From Oryzisolibacter propanilivorax (lineage in GTDB: Bacteria > Pseudomonadota > Gammaproteobacteria > Burkholderiales > Burkholderiaceae_C), in assembly GCF_900103645.1 (NCBI RefSeq), contig NZ_FNHP01000001.1:372001-436000 (forward strand): a stretch of DNA of 64,000 bases. Reading direction: 5' to 3'. Under the pieces are notes generated by a model that did not search any database, was not told the origin of the DNA, and saw only the letters and a list, made by a program, of their open reading frames with translations. The translations under genes were made by a program, and so were the position numbers. This document shows, one piece after another, positions 1 to 8,266 of the stretch (positions within the stretch are counted from its first letter, which is position 1; each line of letters begins with the position of its first letter).

Positions 1-121
1 CGCGGATGCTGGTCATCGCTGCATCCACGCGCTCCACGGCTTCGAGCAGGCGCCGCTCCTGTCCCTCGGGGCAGCCCAGCACGTAGCTTTGCTGCAGTAT
101 CTGGACTTCGATCTGCTTCAT
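1..121 (-). CDS. zapA: Cell division protein ZapA (partial, N-terminal part only)
   Basis: Only the first 40 or so codons are present; the gene runs off the left edge. The translation begins MKQIEVQILQQSYVLGCPEG, the usual start of proteobacterial ZapA, which binds FtsZ at midcell and bundles its filaments. The start codon overlaps the stop of the upstream coiled-coil gene in an ATGA (118-121), so the two are probably translationally coupled. The rest of the protein, including its coiled coil, cannot be assessed. Confidence 0.85.
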   Translation of the reverse strand, partial: MKQIEVQILQQSYVLGCPEGQERRLLEAVERVDAAMTSIR

Positions 122-342
122 GGCGCGTCGTCGGTAGAGGGTTGATTGGCGGGCAGGCGGTCCAGCAGTGCGTCCACACGGGCGCGCGCCGCCTGCAGGC
201 GCGACTTCAGCGAATCGCGCTCCTGGGTGAGCGTCATGACCTGCTGCGCCAGCAGGGCGTTGGTGTGGGCGAGCTGCTCGTGCAGCAGCAGCAACCGCTC
301 CACGCGCTCGGCGATCTGGTCGATGGGAGAGGTGGCGGGCAT
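118..342 (-). CDS. Small coiled-coil protein, ZapB-like (TIGR02449-type)
   Basis: A 74-residue protein with no membrane segment. From about residue 8 to 62 it is a continuous heptad pattern rich in Leu, Gln, Glu and Arg, as expected of a short coiled coil. Proteins of this size and composition usually sit directly upstream of zapA in beta- and gammaproteobacteria and resemble ZapB. Here the stop codon overlaps the zapA start (ATGA), which supports a division-related role. The role is inferred from position and coiled-coil character; no catalytic motif is present. Confidence 0.75.
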   Translation of the reverse strand: MPATSPIDQIAERVERLLLLHEQLAHTNALLAQQVMTLTQERDSLKSRLQAARARVDALLDRLPANQPSTDDAP

Positions 343-391
343 AGGCAGGCGATTGTAGAGAGTGCGTCGGCCCTGCGCATAGAATTGCGGC

Positions 392-612
392 TGTTGGTGC
401 TCGCTGCATGGTTCACATGCCGCAGTTCAACGGGAAGCAGGGAGGGTGCCTTCGCCATGAAGGCGCAACCCGGGCCTGCGCTGCCCCCGCAACGGTCAGC
501 GAACCAGCCGCAATGCGGCTGCCTTTCCAACCATCAAGCCACTGGGCGCCTTGAACAAGCGCCTGGGAAGGCGTTGGAGAGCGTTTCGCCAGCCCGGATA
601 CCGGCCAACAAG
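392..612 (+). promoter_or_regulatory. Cobalamin (AdoCbl) riboswitch upstream of btuB
   Basis: The region holds the ordered conserved blocks of the B12 aptamer: GGGAAGCAGG near 432, the core CTGCCCCCGCAACGGT at 481-496, and the B12-box-like closing block AGCCCGGATACCGGCC at 591-606. It ends about 85 bases before the btuB start. Cobalamin binding is expected to lower expression of btuB and the overlapping genes behind it. A GCCGGC / GCCGGC hairpin (653-670) between aptamer and start may belong to the expression platform; it has no T-run, so translational control is more likely than termination. Boundaries are approximate. Confidence 0.9.
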
Positions 613-698
613 GAGGCTGCCTGCTACACAGCGGGCCGCCATGTCACCCATCGCCGGCGGGGAGGCCGGCACGGGCAGTTTGCTGATCCATATTTCCC

Positions 699-2591
699 AT
701 GTTGAATTCCCTGTCCCGCGCGAGCACGTCGGCTGCCGGCGCCTGCCTGCGTCTGCGCCCCAGCGCTTTTGCCGTGGCCGCGCTGCTGGCCGGTGCCGTG
801 CATGCCCAGGATGGCGCCGTGCTGGTGGCACAGAACCTGCACGCACCGGCGCTGAACGAGATGGTGGTGACCGCCACCCGCACCGCCCAGCCGCTGACCG
901 ACGTTCTGGCCGACGTGTCCATCGTGGATCGCCAGACCATCGAGCAAAGCGGCGCCACCGGCCTGGCGGACGTGCTGGCGCGCCTGCCCGGCATCGAGAT
1001 CTCGCGCAACGGCGGCCCTGCCACCACCAGCAGCGTGTTCCTGCGCGGCGCCGAGACACGCTTCACCGCCGTGTATGTCGATGGCGTGCGCGTGGATTCG
1101 CAGTCCGGCAGCGGCGGTGCCACCTGGGAGGCGATCCCGCTGTCGCAAATCGACCGCATCGAGGTGCTGTGCGGCCCGGCCGCCGCCATCTATGGCTCGG
1201 ATGCCGTGGCCGGCGTGATCCAGATCTTCACCAAAAAGGGCGAGGCCGGCGTGGCGCCGTATGTGGGCGTGGGTGTCGGCAGCCACCGCACCTGGCGCGC
1301 CGAGGCCGGCGTGAGCGGCGCCAGCGGCACCGTGGACTATGCCCTCGGCGCCACGCGCGAGGGCAGCCGCGGCTTTGACGCCACGACCAAGGCCGGCAGC
1401 AACCCCGACCGCGACGGCTACCACCAGAGCTCGGTCAGCGGCCGGCTGGGGTGGCAGCTGAACGCCGCGCACCGCCTGGAAGGCACGCTGCTGCACAACG
1501 AGTCCAACAGCGGCTACGACACCAGCGCCGCCGACGACCGCAGCCTGCACCGTCTGCAGGCGCTGGGCCTGCACTGGGACGCGCAGTGGAGCAGCCAGTA
1601 CAAGACGCGCCTGTCGGTCACCGAGTCCAAGGACCGCTACCAGACCACCCCCAGCCCCTACCTGACGGACACGCGGCTGCGCAACTACCTACTGCACAAC
1701 GAATGGCGCCTGGGCGTGCACCAGTTCACCGCAGCCCTGGAGCGGCGCGAGGACCACCTGGAGAACGCACCCATCGACCGTTCGCGCTCGCAGAACGCGC
1801 TGGCGCTGGGCTACGGCCTGCACCAGGGCGCGCACACGCTGCAGCTCAACGCCCGGCATGACCGCGACAGCGAATTCGGCAACAAGTCCACCGGCAGCGC
1901 CGCCTACGGCTACCAGTTCGCGCCGCAGTGGCGGGCCACTGCCTCGATGGGTACGGCGTTTCGCGTGCCGTCGCTGTACCAGCGCTTCAGCATGTACGGC
2001 GATGACAGCCTCAAGCCCGAGACCAGCCGCAACGTCGAGCTGGGCGTGAAGTGGCTGCGGGACGGCAGCAGCTTCTCCGCCACCGCCTACCGCAACGACG
2101 TGCGCAACCTCGTCACCTACGTCAGCGGCCCCGGGCCGTGCCCGGGCGGCTCCGGCCCCTATCCGGGCTGCTACTCCAGCGTCGGCAAGGCGCGCTACCA
2201 GGGCCTGACGCTGGCCGGCGCGCACCAGCTGGGCAGCGTGCGCCTGCGCGGCTCGCTGGACTTCCAGAACCCCGAGAACCTGGACACCGGCAAACAGCTG
2301 GCGCGCCGCGCCAAGCGCCATGCCACGCTCGGCGCCGACACGCGCCTGGGCCAGTGGACGCTGGGCGCCGAGGCGCAGCTGTCGGGCCGCCGCTTCGACG
2401 ACGCGGCCAACAAGAACGTGCTCGGCGGCTACACGCTGGTGAACCTGCATGCCAGCACCCGCGTGGCGCGCGACTGGCAGGTCTTTGCCCGCGTGGACAA
2501 CCTGGCGGACAAGCAGTACGAAGTCGCTCGCACCTATGCCACGCCGGGCCGCAGCGTCTTCGTCGGCCTGAAGTGGGCGCCGCAATACTGA
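699..2591 (+). CDS. btuB: TonB-dependent vitamin B12 receptor BtuB
   Basis: A 630-residue outer-membrane receptor that binds cobalamin outside the cell and passes it to the periplasm with TonB energy. Residues 1-36 form a signal peptide ending at VHA. A TonB-box-like stretch (EMVVTATR, about 54-61) is followed by a plug domain (to about 165, containing IYGSDAVAGVI) and a 22-strand-type barrel ending in an aromatic residue (Tyr). It is the first gene after the cobalamin riboswitch and lies 10 bases before cobB. The start has only a weak ribosome binding site, consistent with riboswitch control of initiation. The length is normal for BtuB. Confidence 0.93.
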   Translation: MLNSLSRASTSAAGACLRLRPSAFAVAALLAGAVHAQDGAVLVAQNLHAPALNEMVVTATRTAQPLTDVLADVSIVDRQTIEQSGATGLADVLARLPGIEISRNGGPATTSSVFLRGAETRFTAVYVDGVRVDSQSGSGGATWEAIPLSQIDRIEVLCGPAAAIYGSDAVAGVIQIFTKKGEAGVAPYVGVGVGSHRTWRAEAGVSGASGTVDYALGATREGSRGFDATTKAGSNPDRDGYHQSSVSGRLGWQLNAAHRLEGTLLHNESNSGYDTSAADDRSLHRLQALGLHWDAQWSSQYKTRLSVTESKDRYQTTPSPYLTDTRLRNYLLHNEWRLGVHQFTAALERREDHLENAPIDRSRSQNALALGYGLHQGAHTLQLNARHDRDSEFGNKSTGSAAYGYQFAPQWRATASMGTAFRVPSLYQRFSMYGDDSLKPETSRNVELGVKWLRDGSSFSATAYRNDVRNLVTYVSGPGPCPGGSGPYPGCYSSVGKARYQGLTLAGAHQLGSVRLRGSLDFQNPENLDTGKQLARRAKRHATLGADTRLGQWTLGAEAQLSGRRFDDAANKNVLGGYTLVNLHASTRVARDWQVFARVDNLADKQYEVARTYATPGRSVFVGLKWAPQY

Positions 2592-2601
2592 TGGCGCTGG
2601 C

Positions 2602-4056
2602 ATGAGCGCGCCATCCGCTCGCTGCCCGGCGCTGGTCGTCGCCGCGCCGGCCTCCGGCCAGGGCAAGACCACCGTGGTCGCCGCCCTGGCGCGGCTGCAC
2701 GCGCGCGCCGGGCGGCGCGTGCGCGTGTTCAAGTGCGGCGCCGACTACCTGGACCCGCACTGGCACGAGCTGGCCAGCGGCGCGCCGGTGCATCCGCTGG
2801 ATCTGTGGATGACCGGCGAGGCCGATTGCCGCCAGCGCCTGCATGCCGCCGCCGCTGAAGCGGACCTGATCCTGGTCGAGGGCGTGATGGGCCTGTTCGA
2901 CGGCGACGCCAGCGTGGCCGCGCTGGCGCGCCGCCTCGGCATCCCGGTGCTGGCGGTCATCGACGCCCATGCCATGGGGGGCACCTTCGGCGCGCTGGCG
3001 CTGGGCCTGCGCAGCTACTGGCCGGACCTGCCCTGGGCCGGCGTGCTGGCCAACCGCGTGGCCGGCGAGCGGCACGCGCGCATGCTGCAGGACGGCCTGC
3101 GCTCTGCCAGCGACTGGCTGGGCGCGCTGCCACCGGTTTCCATCGCTGGCGAGGGCAGGGGAAAGCCTGGTGGGCTCCTGCCCGAGCGGCAGCTGGGACT
3201 GGTGGCGGCGCGCGAGCTGCCGGACGCGCTGGTGCGCCTGGACGCCGCCGCCAATGCGCTGGCCGCCACGCCGCTGGGCATGCTGTCGCCGCGAGACTGG
3301 CAGCGCTGGGCGGTGGATTTCGCTGCGCCGCCCGACGCGCCCGCGGCGCCCGCACCGCTGCTGGCGGGCCGGCGCGTGGCGGTGGCGCGCGACGCGGCCT
3401 TCTGCCTGGTCTATGAGGCCAACCTGCAGACCCTGCGCCAGCTGGGCGCGCAGGTGGAGATCTTCGCGCCGCTGCAGGGCGAGCCGCTGCCGGCATGCGA
3501 CGCGCTGTGGCTGCCCGGTGGCTTTCCGGAACTGCACGCCAGTGCCTTGGCGTCGCTGACGCACTTGCGCGAACAGCTGCGCCGACACATCGCCGCCGGC
3601 CGGCCGGTCTGGGCCGAGGGCGGCGGCATGCTGGCCCTGCTGCAGTCCGTCACCCTGGCCGATGGCTGCTGCCTGCCGCTGTGGGACCTGCTGCCCGGTC
3701 ATGCCACGCTGCGCCAGCGTCTGCAGGGGCTGGGGCCGCGCAGCTGGCAGCCGGTTGCTGATGGCGCGCAGTCGCTGGCAAAAAAACAGGCGCCGACTGC
3801 CGCACGCCGGCTGCCGGATGCCACTCCGGCCGCGCCGGTGGCCGATGGCGCACTGCGCGGCCACACCTTCCATTACTCCAGCGTGGATGCGCCCGATCTG
3901 GCCATTACCGGCCACGCCGTGCGCCCGGCGCCCGAGGAGGCGCAGGCCGGGGCCGAGCCGGTGTATCGCCACGGCAGCGTCCATGCCAGCTATTTCCACG
4001 CCTGGTTTCCGTCCGCGCCGCGCGCCGTGGCACGGCTGCTGGGCGCAACGCCATGA
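2602..4056 (+). CDS. cobB: Cobyrinate a,c-diamide synthase CobB (CbiA family), nucleophile Cys replaced by Gly
   Basis: ATP-dependent amidation of the a and c carboxylates of cobyrinate, normally with glutamine as nitrogen donor. Residues 10-25 hold the P-loop-like ASGQGKTT of the dethiobiotin-synthetase-type ATPase domain; LVEGVMGLFDG lies near 92-102. The C-terminal class I amidotransferase domain has the PGGFPELH turn and the GHTFHYS block. The motif that normally reads AECGG reads AEGGG here: residue 340 (codon 3619-3621) is GGC, not TGC. The domain also has an extra Ala/Pro/Gln-rich stretch before GHTFHYS (about 395-420). It may use free ammonia, or be impaired. It overlaps cobU by an ATGA. 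Confidence 0.9.
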   Translation: MSAPSARCPALVVAAPASGQGKTTVVAALARLHARAGRRVRVFKCGADYLDPHWHELASGAPVHPLDLWMTGEADCRQRLHAAAAEADLILVEGVMGLFDGDASVAALARRLGIPVLAVIDAHAMGGTFGALALGLRSYWPDLPWAGVLANRVAGERHARMLQDGLRSASDWLGALPPVSIAGEGRGKPGGLLPERQLGLVAARELPDALVRLDAAANALAATPLGMLSPRDWQRWAVDFAAPPDAPAAPAPLLAGRRVAVARDAAFCLVYEANLQTLRQLGAQVEIFAPLQGEPLPACDALWLPGGFPELHASALASLTHLREQLRRHIAAGRPVWAEGGGMLALLQSVTLADGCCLPLWDLLPGHATLRQRLQGLGPRSWQPVADGAQSLAKKQAPTAARRLPDATPAAPVADGALRGHTFHYSSVDAPDLAITGHAVRPAPEEAQAGAEPVYRHGSVHASYFHAWFPSAPRAVARLLGATP

Positions 4057-4679
4057 GCCTGCACGTTGCACGCAGCGAACTCATCCTGGGCGGCCAGAAA
4101 AGCGGCAAGTCGCGCCGCGCCGAGCTGCTGGCGCGCAGCTGGCTGGCCACGCCCGGTCACCGCGCCACGCTGATCGCCACCGCCCAGGCGCACGACGCCG
4201 AGATGCGCGCGCGCATCGAGCGCCACCAGCGCGAGCGCGCGCAGCGCGTGCCCGGCATGGCCCTGGTCGAGGAACCGCGCGACCTGGCCGGCGCGCTGGC
4301 GCGGCATGGCCGGGCCGACACCCTGCTGGTGGTGGATTGCCTGACACTGTGGCTGACGCACTGGCTGATGCCGTTGGATGGAGGAGCGGGAGAGGGCGCC
4401 GAGCAGCAGGCCGGGCAGCCCGATTTGGGGGAAAAACCGCCTCCAGCCCTTGATTGGCAAGGGCAGGCAGCTCACTTTTTTGCAGTGTTGCAGCAGGCGC
4501 CGGGCCCGGTGGTGCTGGTCGGCAACGAGATCGGGCTGGGCGTCATCCCCCTGGGCCGCGAGGTGCGCGCCTTCGTCGATGCCCTGGGCCTGCTGAACCA
4601 GCGCGCCGCCGCCGCCTGCCAGCGCGTCACGCTGATGGCCGCTGGCCTGCCGCTGACCTTGAAGGATTCGCCATGCTGA
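4053..4679 (+). CDS. cobU: Bifunctional adenosylcobinamide kinase / guanylyltransferase CobU (CobP)
   Basis: Phosphorylates adenosylcobinamide and transfers GMP to it, making AdoCbi-GDP for nucleotide-loop assembly. The 208-residue protein has the P-loop GGQKSGKS (13-20), a VVDCLTLWLTHW block (about 92-103) and VGNEIGLGVIP toward the C-terminus, all typical of the family. It is about 25-30 residues longer than usual; the excess (about residues 109-144) is Gly/Gln/Pro-rich and coincides with a T1 repeat copy (4425-4483) read in frame. It starts inside the cobB stop (ATGA, 4053-4056) and its end overlaps the btuF start. Confidence 0.92.
   Translation: MSLHVARSELILGGQKSGKSRRAELLARSWLATPGHRATLIATAQAHDAEMRARIERHQRERAQRVPGMALVEEPRDLAGALARHGRADTLLVVDCLTLWLTHWLMPLDGGAGEGAEQQAGQPDLGEKPPPALDWQGQAAHFFAVLQQAPGPVVLVGNEIGLGVIPLGREVRAFVDALGLLNQRAAAACQRVTLMAAGLPLTLKDSPC
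4425..4483 (+). repeat. T1 palindromic repeat copy inside cobU
   Basis: Stem GCCCTTG (4446-4452) / CAAGGGC (4458-4464) with loop ATTGG, preceded by a GGGGGAAAAACCGCCTCCA-like arm and followed by GCAGCTCACTTTTTT. This is the same layout as the intergenic copies at 21631 and 39151. It is read in frame and encodes about residues 125-144 of CobU. The bases just before it (4382-4398) resemble half of the second repeat type (GGGAGAGGGC). Confidence 0.8.
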
Positions 4680-5632
4680 GCCTGTTGTGCCGCGCTGCTG
4701 CGTGGCTGCTGTCCTGTGCGGCCCCTGGAAAAGCCGGGCCGGGCACAAGCCGCGCGTTCGCACGCCCCGCCAGCGCCGCGCTGGCCCTGCTGCTGGCGGC
4801 CGGCGCCGCGCACGCCGCCATCACCATCACCGACGACCGCGGCCGCACGCTGCACTTCGAGCGCCCGCCCGAGCGCGTCGTCAGCCTGCTGCCGTCCAGC
4901 ACCGAGAGCCTGTGCGAGATGCAGCAGTGCCATCGCTTGGTCGGGGTCGACCGCTATTCCAACTGGCCCGCGTCGGTGCAGGCGCTGCCGCGCGTGGGCG
5001 GCGGGCTGGATCCGAACATCGAGGCCATCGTCGCCTTGAGGCCCGATGTGGTGCTGCTGTCCACCGCCAGCCGCGTCAGCGACCGGCTGGAGGCGCTGGG
5101 CGTGAAGGTGGTCGCGCTCGAGCCCAAGACGCATGCCGACGTGCGCCGCATCCTGGCCACCATCGGCGACCTGTTTGCCGTGCCCCGTGCCGAAGGCGTG
5201 GACCGCGTGTGGCGCGTGATCGACGCCTCGGTGCAGGCGGCGGCGCAGTCGCTGCCCCCAGCGGCGCGCGGCGCGCGCGTGTACTTCGAGGTCAGCCGCG
5301 GGCCCTATGTCGCGGGGCAGCATTCCTTCATCGGCGAGACGCTGGCGCGCCTGGGCGTGCGCAACGTGGTGCCGGCTGAGCTGGGGCCGTTTCCGCGCCT
5401 CAGTCCGGAATTCGTGCTGCGCGCACGGCCGGACTTGGTCATGGTGTCCAACCGCAGCGGCCAGCCGCGGGCGACCTATCCCGGCTGGAACAATCTGGCC
5501 GCCATCCAGGCGGGACGGCTGTGCGTGTTCGGCCCCGAGCAGGCCGACGTGCTGGTGCGCCCCGGCCCGCGCATGGCCGAGGCGGCGCGCATCATGGCCC
5601 GCTGCCTGGGCGAGAAATTCTCTGCCCCATGA
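4673..5632 (+). CDS. btuF: Cobalamin ABC transporter substrate-binding protein BtuF
   Basis: A 319-residue periplasmic protein of the helical-backbone metal / B12 receptor family that delivers cobalamin to BtuCD. The ATG at 4673 overlaps the end of cobU by 7 bases. It gives a long N-terminal region (about 48 residues) whose hydrophobic core ends at GAAHA, so cleavage there is likely; a later start cannot be excluded. The mature part opens with ITITDDRGR and contains VVSLLPSSTESLCEM and ALRPDVVLLST, the usual blocks of BtuF-like proteins. It is followed without a gap by btuC (ATGA overlap, 5629-5632). Confidence 0.88.
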   Translation: MLSLLCRAAAWLLSCAAPGKAGPGTSRAFARPASAALALLLAAGAAHAAITITDDRGRTLHFERPPERVVSLLPSSTESLCEMQQCHRLVGVDRYSNWPASVQALPRVGGGLDPNIEAIVALRPDVVLLSTASRVSDRLEALGVKVVALEPKTHADVRRILATIGDLFAVPRAEGVDRVWRVIDASVQAAAQSLPPAARGARVYFEVSRGPYVAGQHSFIGETLARLGVRNVVPAELGPFPRLSPEFVLRARPDLVMVSNRSGQPRATYPGWNNLAAIQAGRLCVFGPEQADVLVRPGPRMAEAARIMARCLGEKFSAP

Positions 5633-6678
5633 GCGCCGTGCTGCCCACCGCCGACCTGCCTGACGACGCTGCGCCCGCCACCGGCCGGCGCCGCGCCGCC
5701 GCGCTGCTGGCCTGGCTGCTGGCGCTGTCGCTGCTGCTCGCGCTGCTGGGCGCCAGCGTCGGCAGCACCGGCTTCGAGAGCGCGCTGCACATGGGCGGCG
5801 ATGCCCTGGCGTGGCAGATCGTCTGGGACATCCGCCTGCCGCGCACCCTGGGAGCGTGGCTGGCCGGCGCGCTGCTGGGCCTGGCCGGCGCCATCGCGCA
5901 GGGATTGTTCCGCAACCCGCTGGCCGATCCGTACCTGCTCGGCAGCGCCTCGGGCGCGGCGCTGGGCGGCGCGCTGGCGCTGGCGCTGATGGGCGTGTCG
6001 CTGTCCAGCGCCGGCTGGTGGGCCCGGCTGGGCATGACCGGCGCGGCCTTCCTCGGCGCCACTGGCGCGGTGCTGCTGACCCTGGTGCTGGCGCGCGGCG
6101 TGCAGCACACACTGCGCCTGCTGCTGGCGGGCGTGGTGGTCGGGGTGGTCTTGAGCGCCGCGCGCGACCTGATCCAGGTGGCGCATCCGAACATCCTGGA
6201 GGCGATGCAGGTCTTCACCCTGGGCAGCTCGGCCTTTGTCGGCTGGCAGGCGTGCCTGCTGATGGCCGTGCTGTGGCTGGTGTGCGTGCTGGCGGCCTGG
6301 GCGCTGTCGCGCCTGCTGGACGGCCTGGTGTTGGGCGAGGCCACGGCTGCCAGCCTGGGCCTGCCGCTGGGGCCGATGCGCGCCGGGCTGGTGCTGGCCC
6401 TCGCCCTGGCCACCGGCACCGCGGTGGCGCACACCGGGCTGATCGCTTTCGTCGGCCTGGCCGCGCCGCACCTGGTGCGCTCGCTGGCGCGCGCCACGCA
6501 CCCCTGGCAGGTCTGGCTGGCCAGCCTGATGGGCGGCGTGCTGCTGTTGGCGGCCGACATCCTGGCGCGCTGGCTGGTCGCGCCGCAGGAGCTGCCGGTG
6601 GGCGTGCTCACCGCCGCGCTGGGCGGCAGCTACCTGCTGTGGCTGATGCACCGACGCGGATTCGGGGGCGGGGCGTGA
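5629..6678 (+). CDS. btuC: Cobalamin ABC transporter permease BtuC (FecCD family)
   Basis: A 349-residue, highly hydrophobic inner-membrane permease with about ten predicted helices, as is usual for the BtuC / FecCD family. Recognisable blocks are RLPRTLGAWLAGALLGLAGA, the QGLFRNPLADPYLLG segment that follows it, and GLIAFVGLAAPHLVR in the C-terminal half, near the coupling-helix region that contacts the ATPase. The start at 5629 overlaps the btuF stop (ATGA), and the stop overlaps the GTG start of btuD. It forms the B12 importer with BtuF and BtuD. Confidence 0.92.
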   Translation: MSAVLPTADLPDDAAPATGRRRAAALLAWLLALSLLLALLGASVGSTGFESALHMGGDALAWQIVWDIRLPRTLGAWLAGALLGLAGAIAQGLFRNPLADPYLLGSASGAALGGALALALMGVSLSSAGWWARLGMTGAAFLGATGAVLLTLVLARGVQHTLRLLLAGVVVGVVLSAARDLIQVAHPNILEAMQVFTLGSSAFVGWQACLLMAVLWLVCVLAAWALSRLLDGLVLGEATAASLGLPLGPMRAGLVLALALATGTAVAHTGLIAFVGLAAPHLVRSLARATHPWQVWLASLMGGVLLLAADILARWLVAPQELPVGVLTAALGGSYLLWLMHRRGFGGGA

Positions 6679-7466
6679 GCGCGGTAGCTGCGGATTCGAT
6701 AGCTGTCGGCGCAAGCTGCATCAGGGCTGGCGTGCAAAACAGCCTGATATTGCACGGCATCGACCTGCAGCTGCCCGCCGGGCGCTGGACCAGCGTGGTC
6801 GGGCCGAACGGCGCCGGCAAGTCCACGCTGCTGAAGGTGCTGGCTGGCCTGTTGCGCCACGCCCGCGTCGAGGGCGAGGTGCAGCTGCTGGGCCGGCCGC
6901 TGCACGCATGGCCCGCGCGCGCGCGTGCGCGCCAGCTGGCGTGGTTGGGCCAGAACGAGAGCGTCGCCGACGACCTGCCGGCCTACGACGTGGCCATGCT
7001 CGGCCGCCTGCCGCACCGCGCCTGGATGGCGCCGCCGTCCGCCGCCGACCACGTCGCCGTGCGCGAGGCGCTGGTCACTACTCAGGCATGGGACTGGCGC
7101 GCGCGGCCGCTGTCGCAGCTCTCGGGCGGCGAGCGCCAGCGCGTGCTGCTGGCGCGCGCGCTGGCGGTGCAGGCGCCGATCACGCTGATGGACGAGCCGC
7201 TGGCCAACCTGGACCCGCCGCACCAGGCCGACTGGGTGCGCACCGTGCGCGCCCTGGTGGCCGGCGGACGCACGGTGGTCAGCGTGCTGCACGAGATCTC
7301 GATCGCGCTGCAGGCCGACGACCTGCTGATCATGGCCGGCGGGTGCGTGGCGCACCACGGCGCCTGCGCCGATCCGGCCACGCACGCGGCACTGGAGCGG
7401 GTGTTCGACCGGCGCATCCGCGTGCGCCAGATCGACGGCGTGTGGATGGCGCTGCCGTGCGTGTAA
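6675..7466 (+). CDS. btuD: Cobalamin ABC transporter ATP-binding protein BtuD
   Basis: A 263-residue ABC ATPase. Walker A GPNGAGKST lies at 43-51, the signature LSGGERQRV at about 148-156 and Walker B LMDEP near 170. I chose the GTG at 6675 because it overlaps the btuC stop (GTGA), matching the coupling of the whole operon, and no better start lies before Walker A. The first 22 residues are weakly conserved. The protein powers B12 import through BtuC. It is the last gene of the riboswitch-led operon; a gap of 115 bases follows. Confidence 0.9.
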   Translation: MSAVAADSIAVGASCIRAGVQNSLILHGIDLQLPAGRWTSVVGPNGAGKSTLLKVLAGLLRHARVEGEVQLLGRPLHAWPARARARQLAWLGQNESVADDLPAYDVAMLGRLPHRAWMAPPSAADHVAVREALVTTQAWDWRARPLSQLSGGERQRVLLARALAVQAPITLMDEPLANLDPPHQADWVRTVRALVAGGRTVVSVLHEISIALQADDLLIMAGGCVAHHGACADPATHAALERVFDRRIRVRQIDGVWMALPCV

Positions 7467-7581
7467 GCCGCACCGGCAGAGGACGGGGCAGGGCGCTGCA
7501 TCGCAGCGTGCGCGGTGCGAACGCCGCGCGCGGCTTGCATGAACCGTGCGGCTGTCTCGGTTACGCTTGCCGGTTCGCCCC

Positions 7582-7980
7582 ATGACCAGCCCCCTTCAGC
7601 CCTCCACCCGCCTTGCCGACCGCGCGCGCCGTTGCGCGCTCGGCTGGCTGCTGCTGGCGCTGGTCCTGGCGCCGGCGCTGGGGCGGGTGCACCAGATCGT
7701 CCACGGTCTGGGCACGGGGGGCGCGCAGGCCACTGCCCACACCAGCGCACACGGTTCCGCCGGCCGTGCGCTGGACACGCTGCACGCGCTCTTTGCCGGC
7801 CACGGCAGCGCCGACTGCCAGGTGCTGGACCAGCAGACGCTGGGCGGCCCCGCGCCCGCGCCGCTGCTGGCGCTGGCGCACGCGGCGCCGCAGCCGGCGC
7901 CGGCCGCACCGCTTGCCGCCGCGCCCGCGCCGCGCCGGGCGGCGCCGTTCCAGGCGCGCGCCCCGCCCAACGCCGCCTGA
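7582..7980 (+). CDS. Small exported or membrane-anchored protein upstream of a zinc receptor, function unknown
   Basis: A 132-residue protein that I cannot assign to a named family with confidence. Residues 13-30 form a hydrophobic segment, LGWLLLALVLAPALG, probably a signal anchor. After it come spaced histidines (HQIVHG, a second His cluster, HALFAGHG), one Cys in SADCQVLDQQ, and an Ala/Pro-rich tail. Short proteins of this pattern (DUF2946-like) are often found next to metal-responsive TonB receptors. Here it precedes a His-rich ZnuD-type receptor by 286 bases. A metal-handling role is inferred only from position and His/Cys content. An upstream in-frame ATG at 7546 is possible. Confidence 0.55.
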   Translation: MTSPLQPSTRLADRARRCALGWLLLALVLAPALGRVHQIVHGLGTGGAQATAHTSAHGSAGRALDTLHALFAGHGSADCQVLDQQTLGGPAPAPLLALAHAAPQPAPAAPLAAAPAPRRAAPFQARAPPNAA

Positions 7981-8105
7981 GCGTGCATTGATCGGGCGCT
8001 GCCCGGCCCGGCCGGGTGCCTGCGCCGCGCCCGGAGCGCAGCGCTGGGGCACCTGCGTGCCGCTGCGCCGCTGGCCGCTGCCGGGCCGCCACGCACGCTC
8101 CAGAC

Positions 8106-8160
8106 ATCATTTTTGACAGCTGCTCGCCCTTGTTCTGCAAGGGCTGGTGGCCTGTTTGAC
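8106..8160 (-). repeat. T1 palindromic repeat, between a small gene and the ZnuD-type receptor gene
   Basis: Inverted-orientation copy: the stem GCCCTTG (8126-8132) / CAAGGGC (8138-8144) is flanked by TTTTGACAGCTGC on the left and TGGTGGCCTGTTTGAC on the right. The rest of the interval 7981-8266 shows no gene; it is GC-rich sequence with no clear promoter or Zur box that I could recognise. Confidence 0.85.
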
Positions 8161-8266
8161 CCCTATTCATCCATCCCCGCCGCGACGCCGATTGCGTCGC
8201 GTGCAGCGCCTTGCCTGTGCCGCGAGCGGCAGGCGGCATGGCGCGCCTTCCTGATCGAGTCGACAC

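Noticed and set aside
142-705. Long plus-strand open frame across the riboswitch
   Set aside because: It runs antisense to the ZapB-like gene and through the B12 aptamer; the composition is that of a GC-rich shadow frame.
6683-6745. Possible T1 copy in the first codons of btuD (GATAGCTG followed by CAGGGCTGG and GCAAAAC)
   Set aside because: The blocks are short, the stem does not pair, and the encoded N-terminus aligns in length with normal BtuD. Chance likeness cannot be excluded, so it is not listed as a repeat.
7467-7581. Zur box before the small protein and ZnuD-like genes
   Set aside because: No AT-rich palindrome of the Zur type could be found; only GC-rich inverted fragments far apart.
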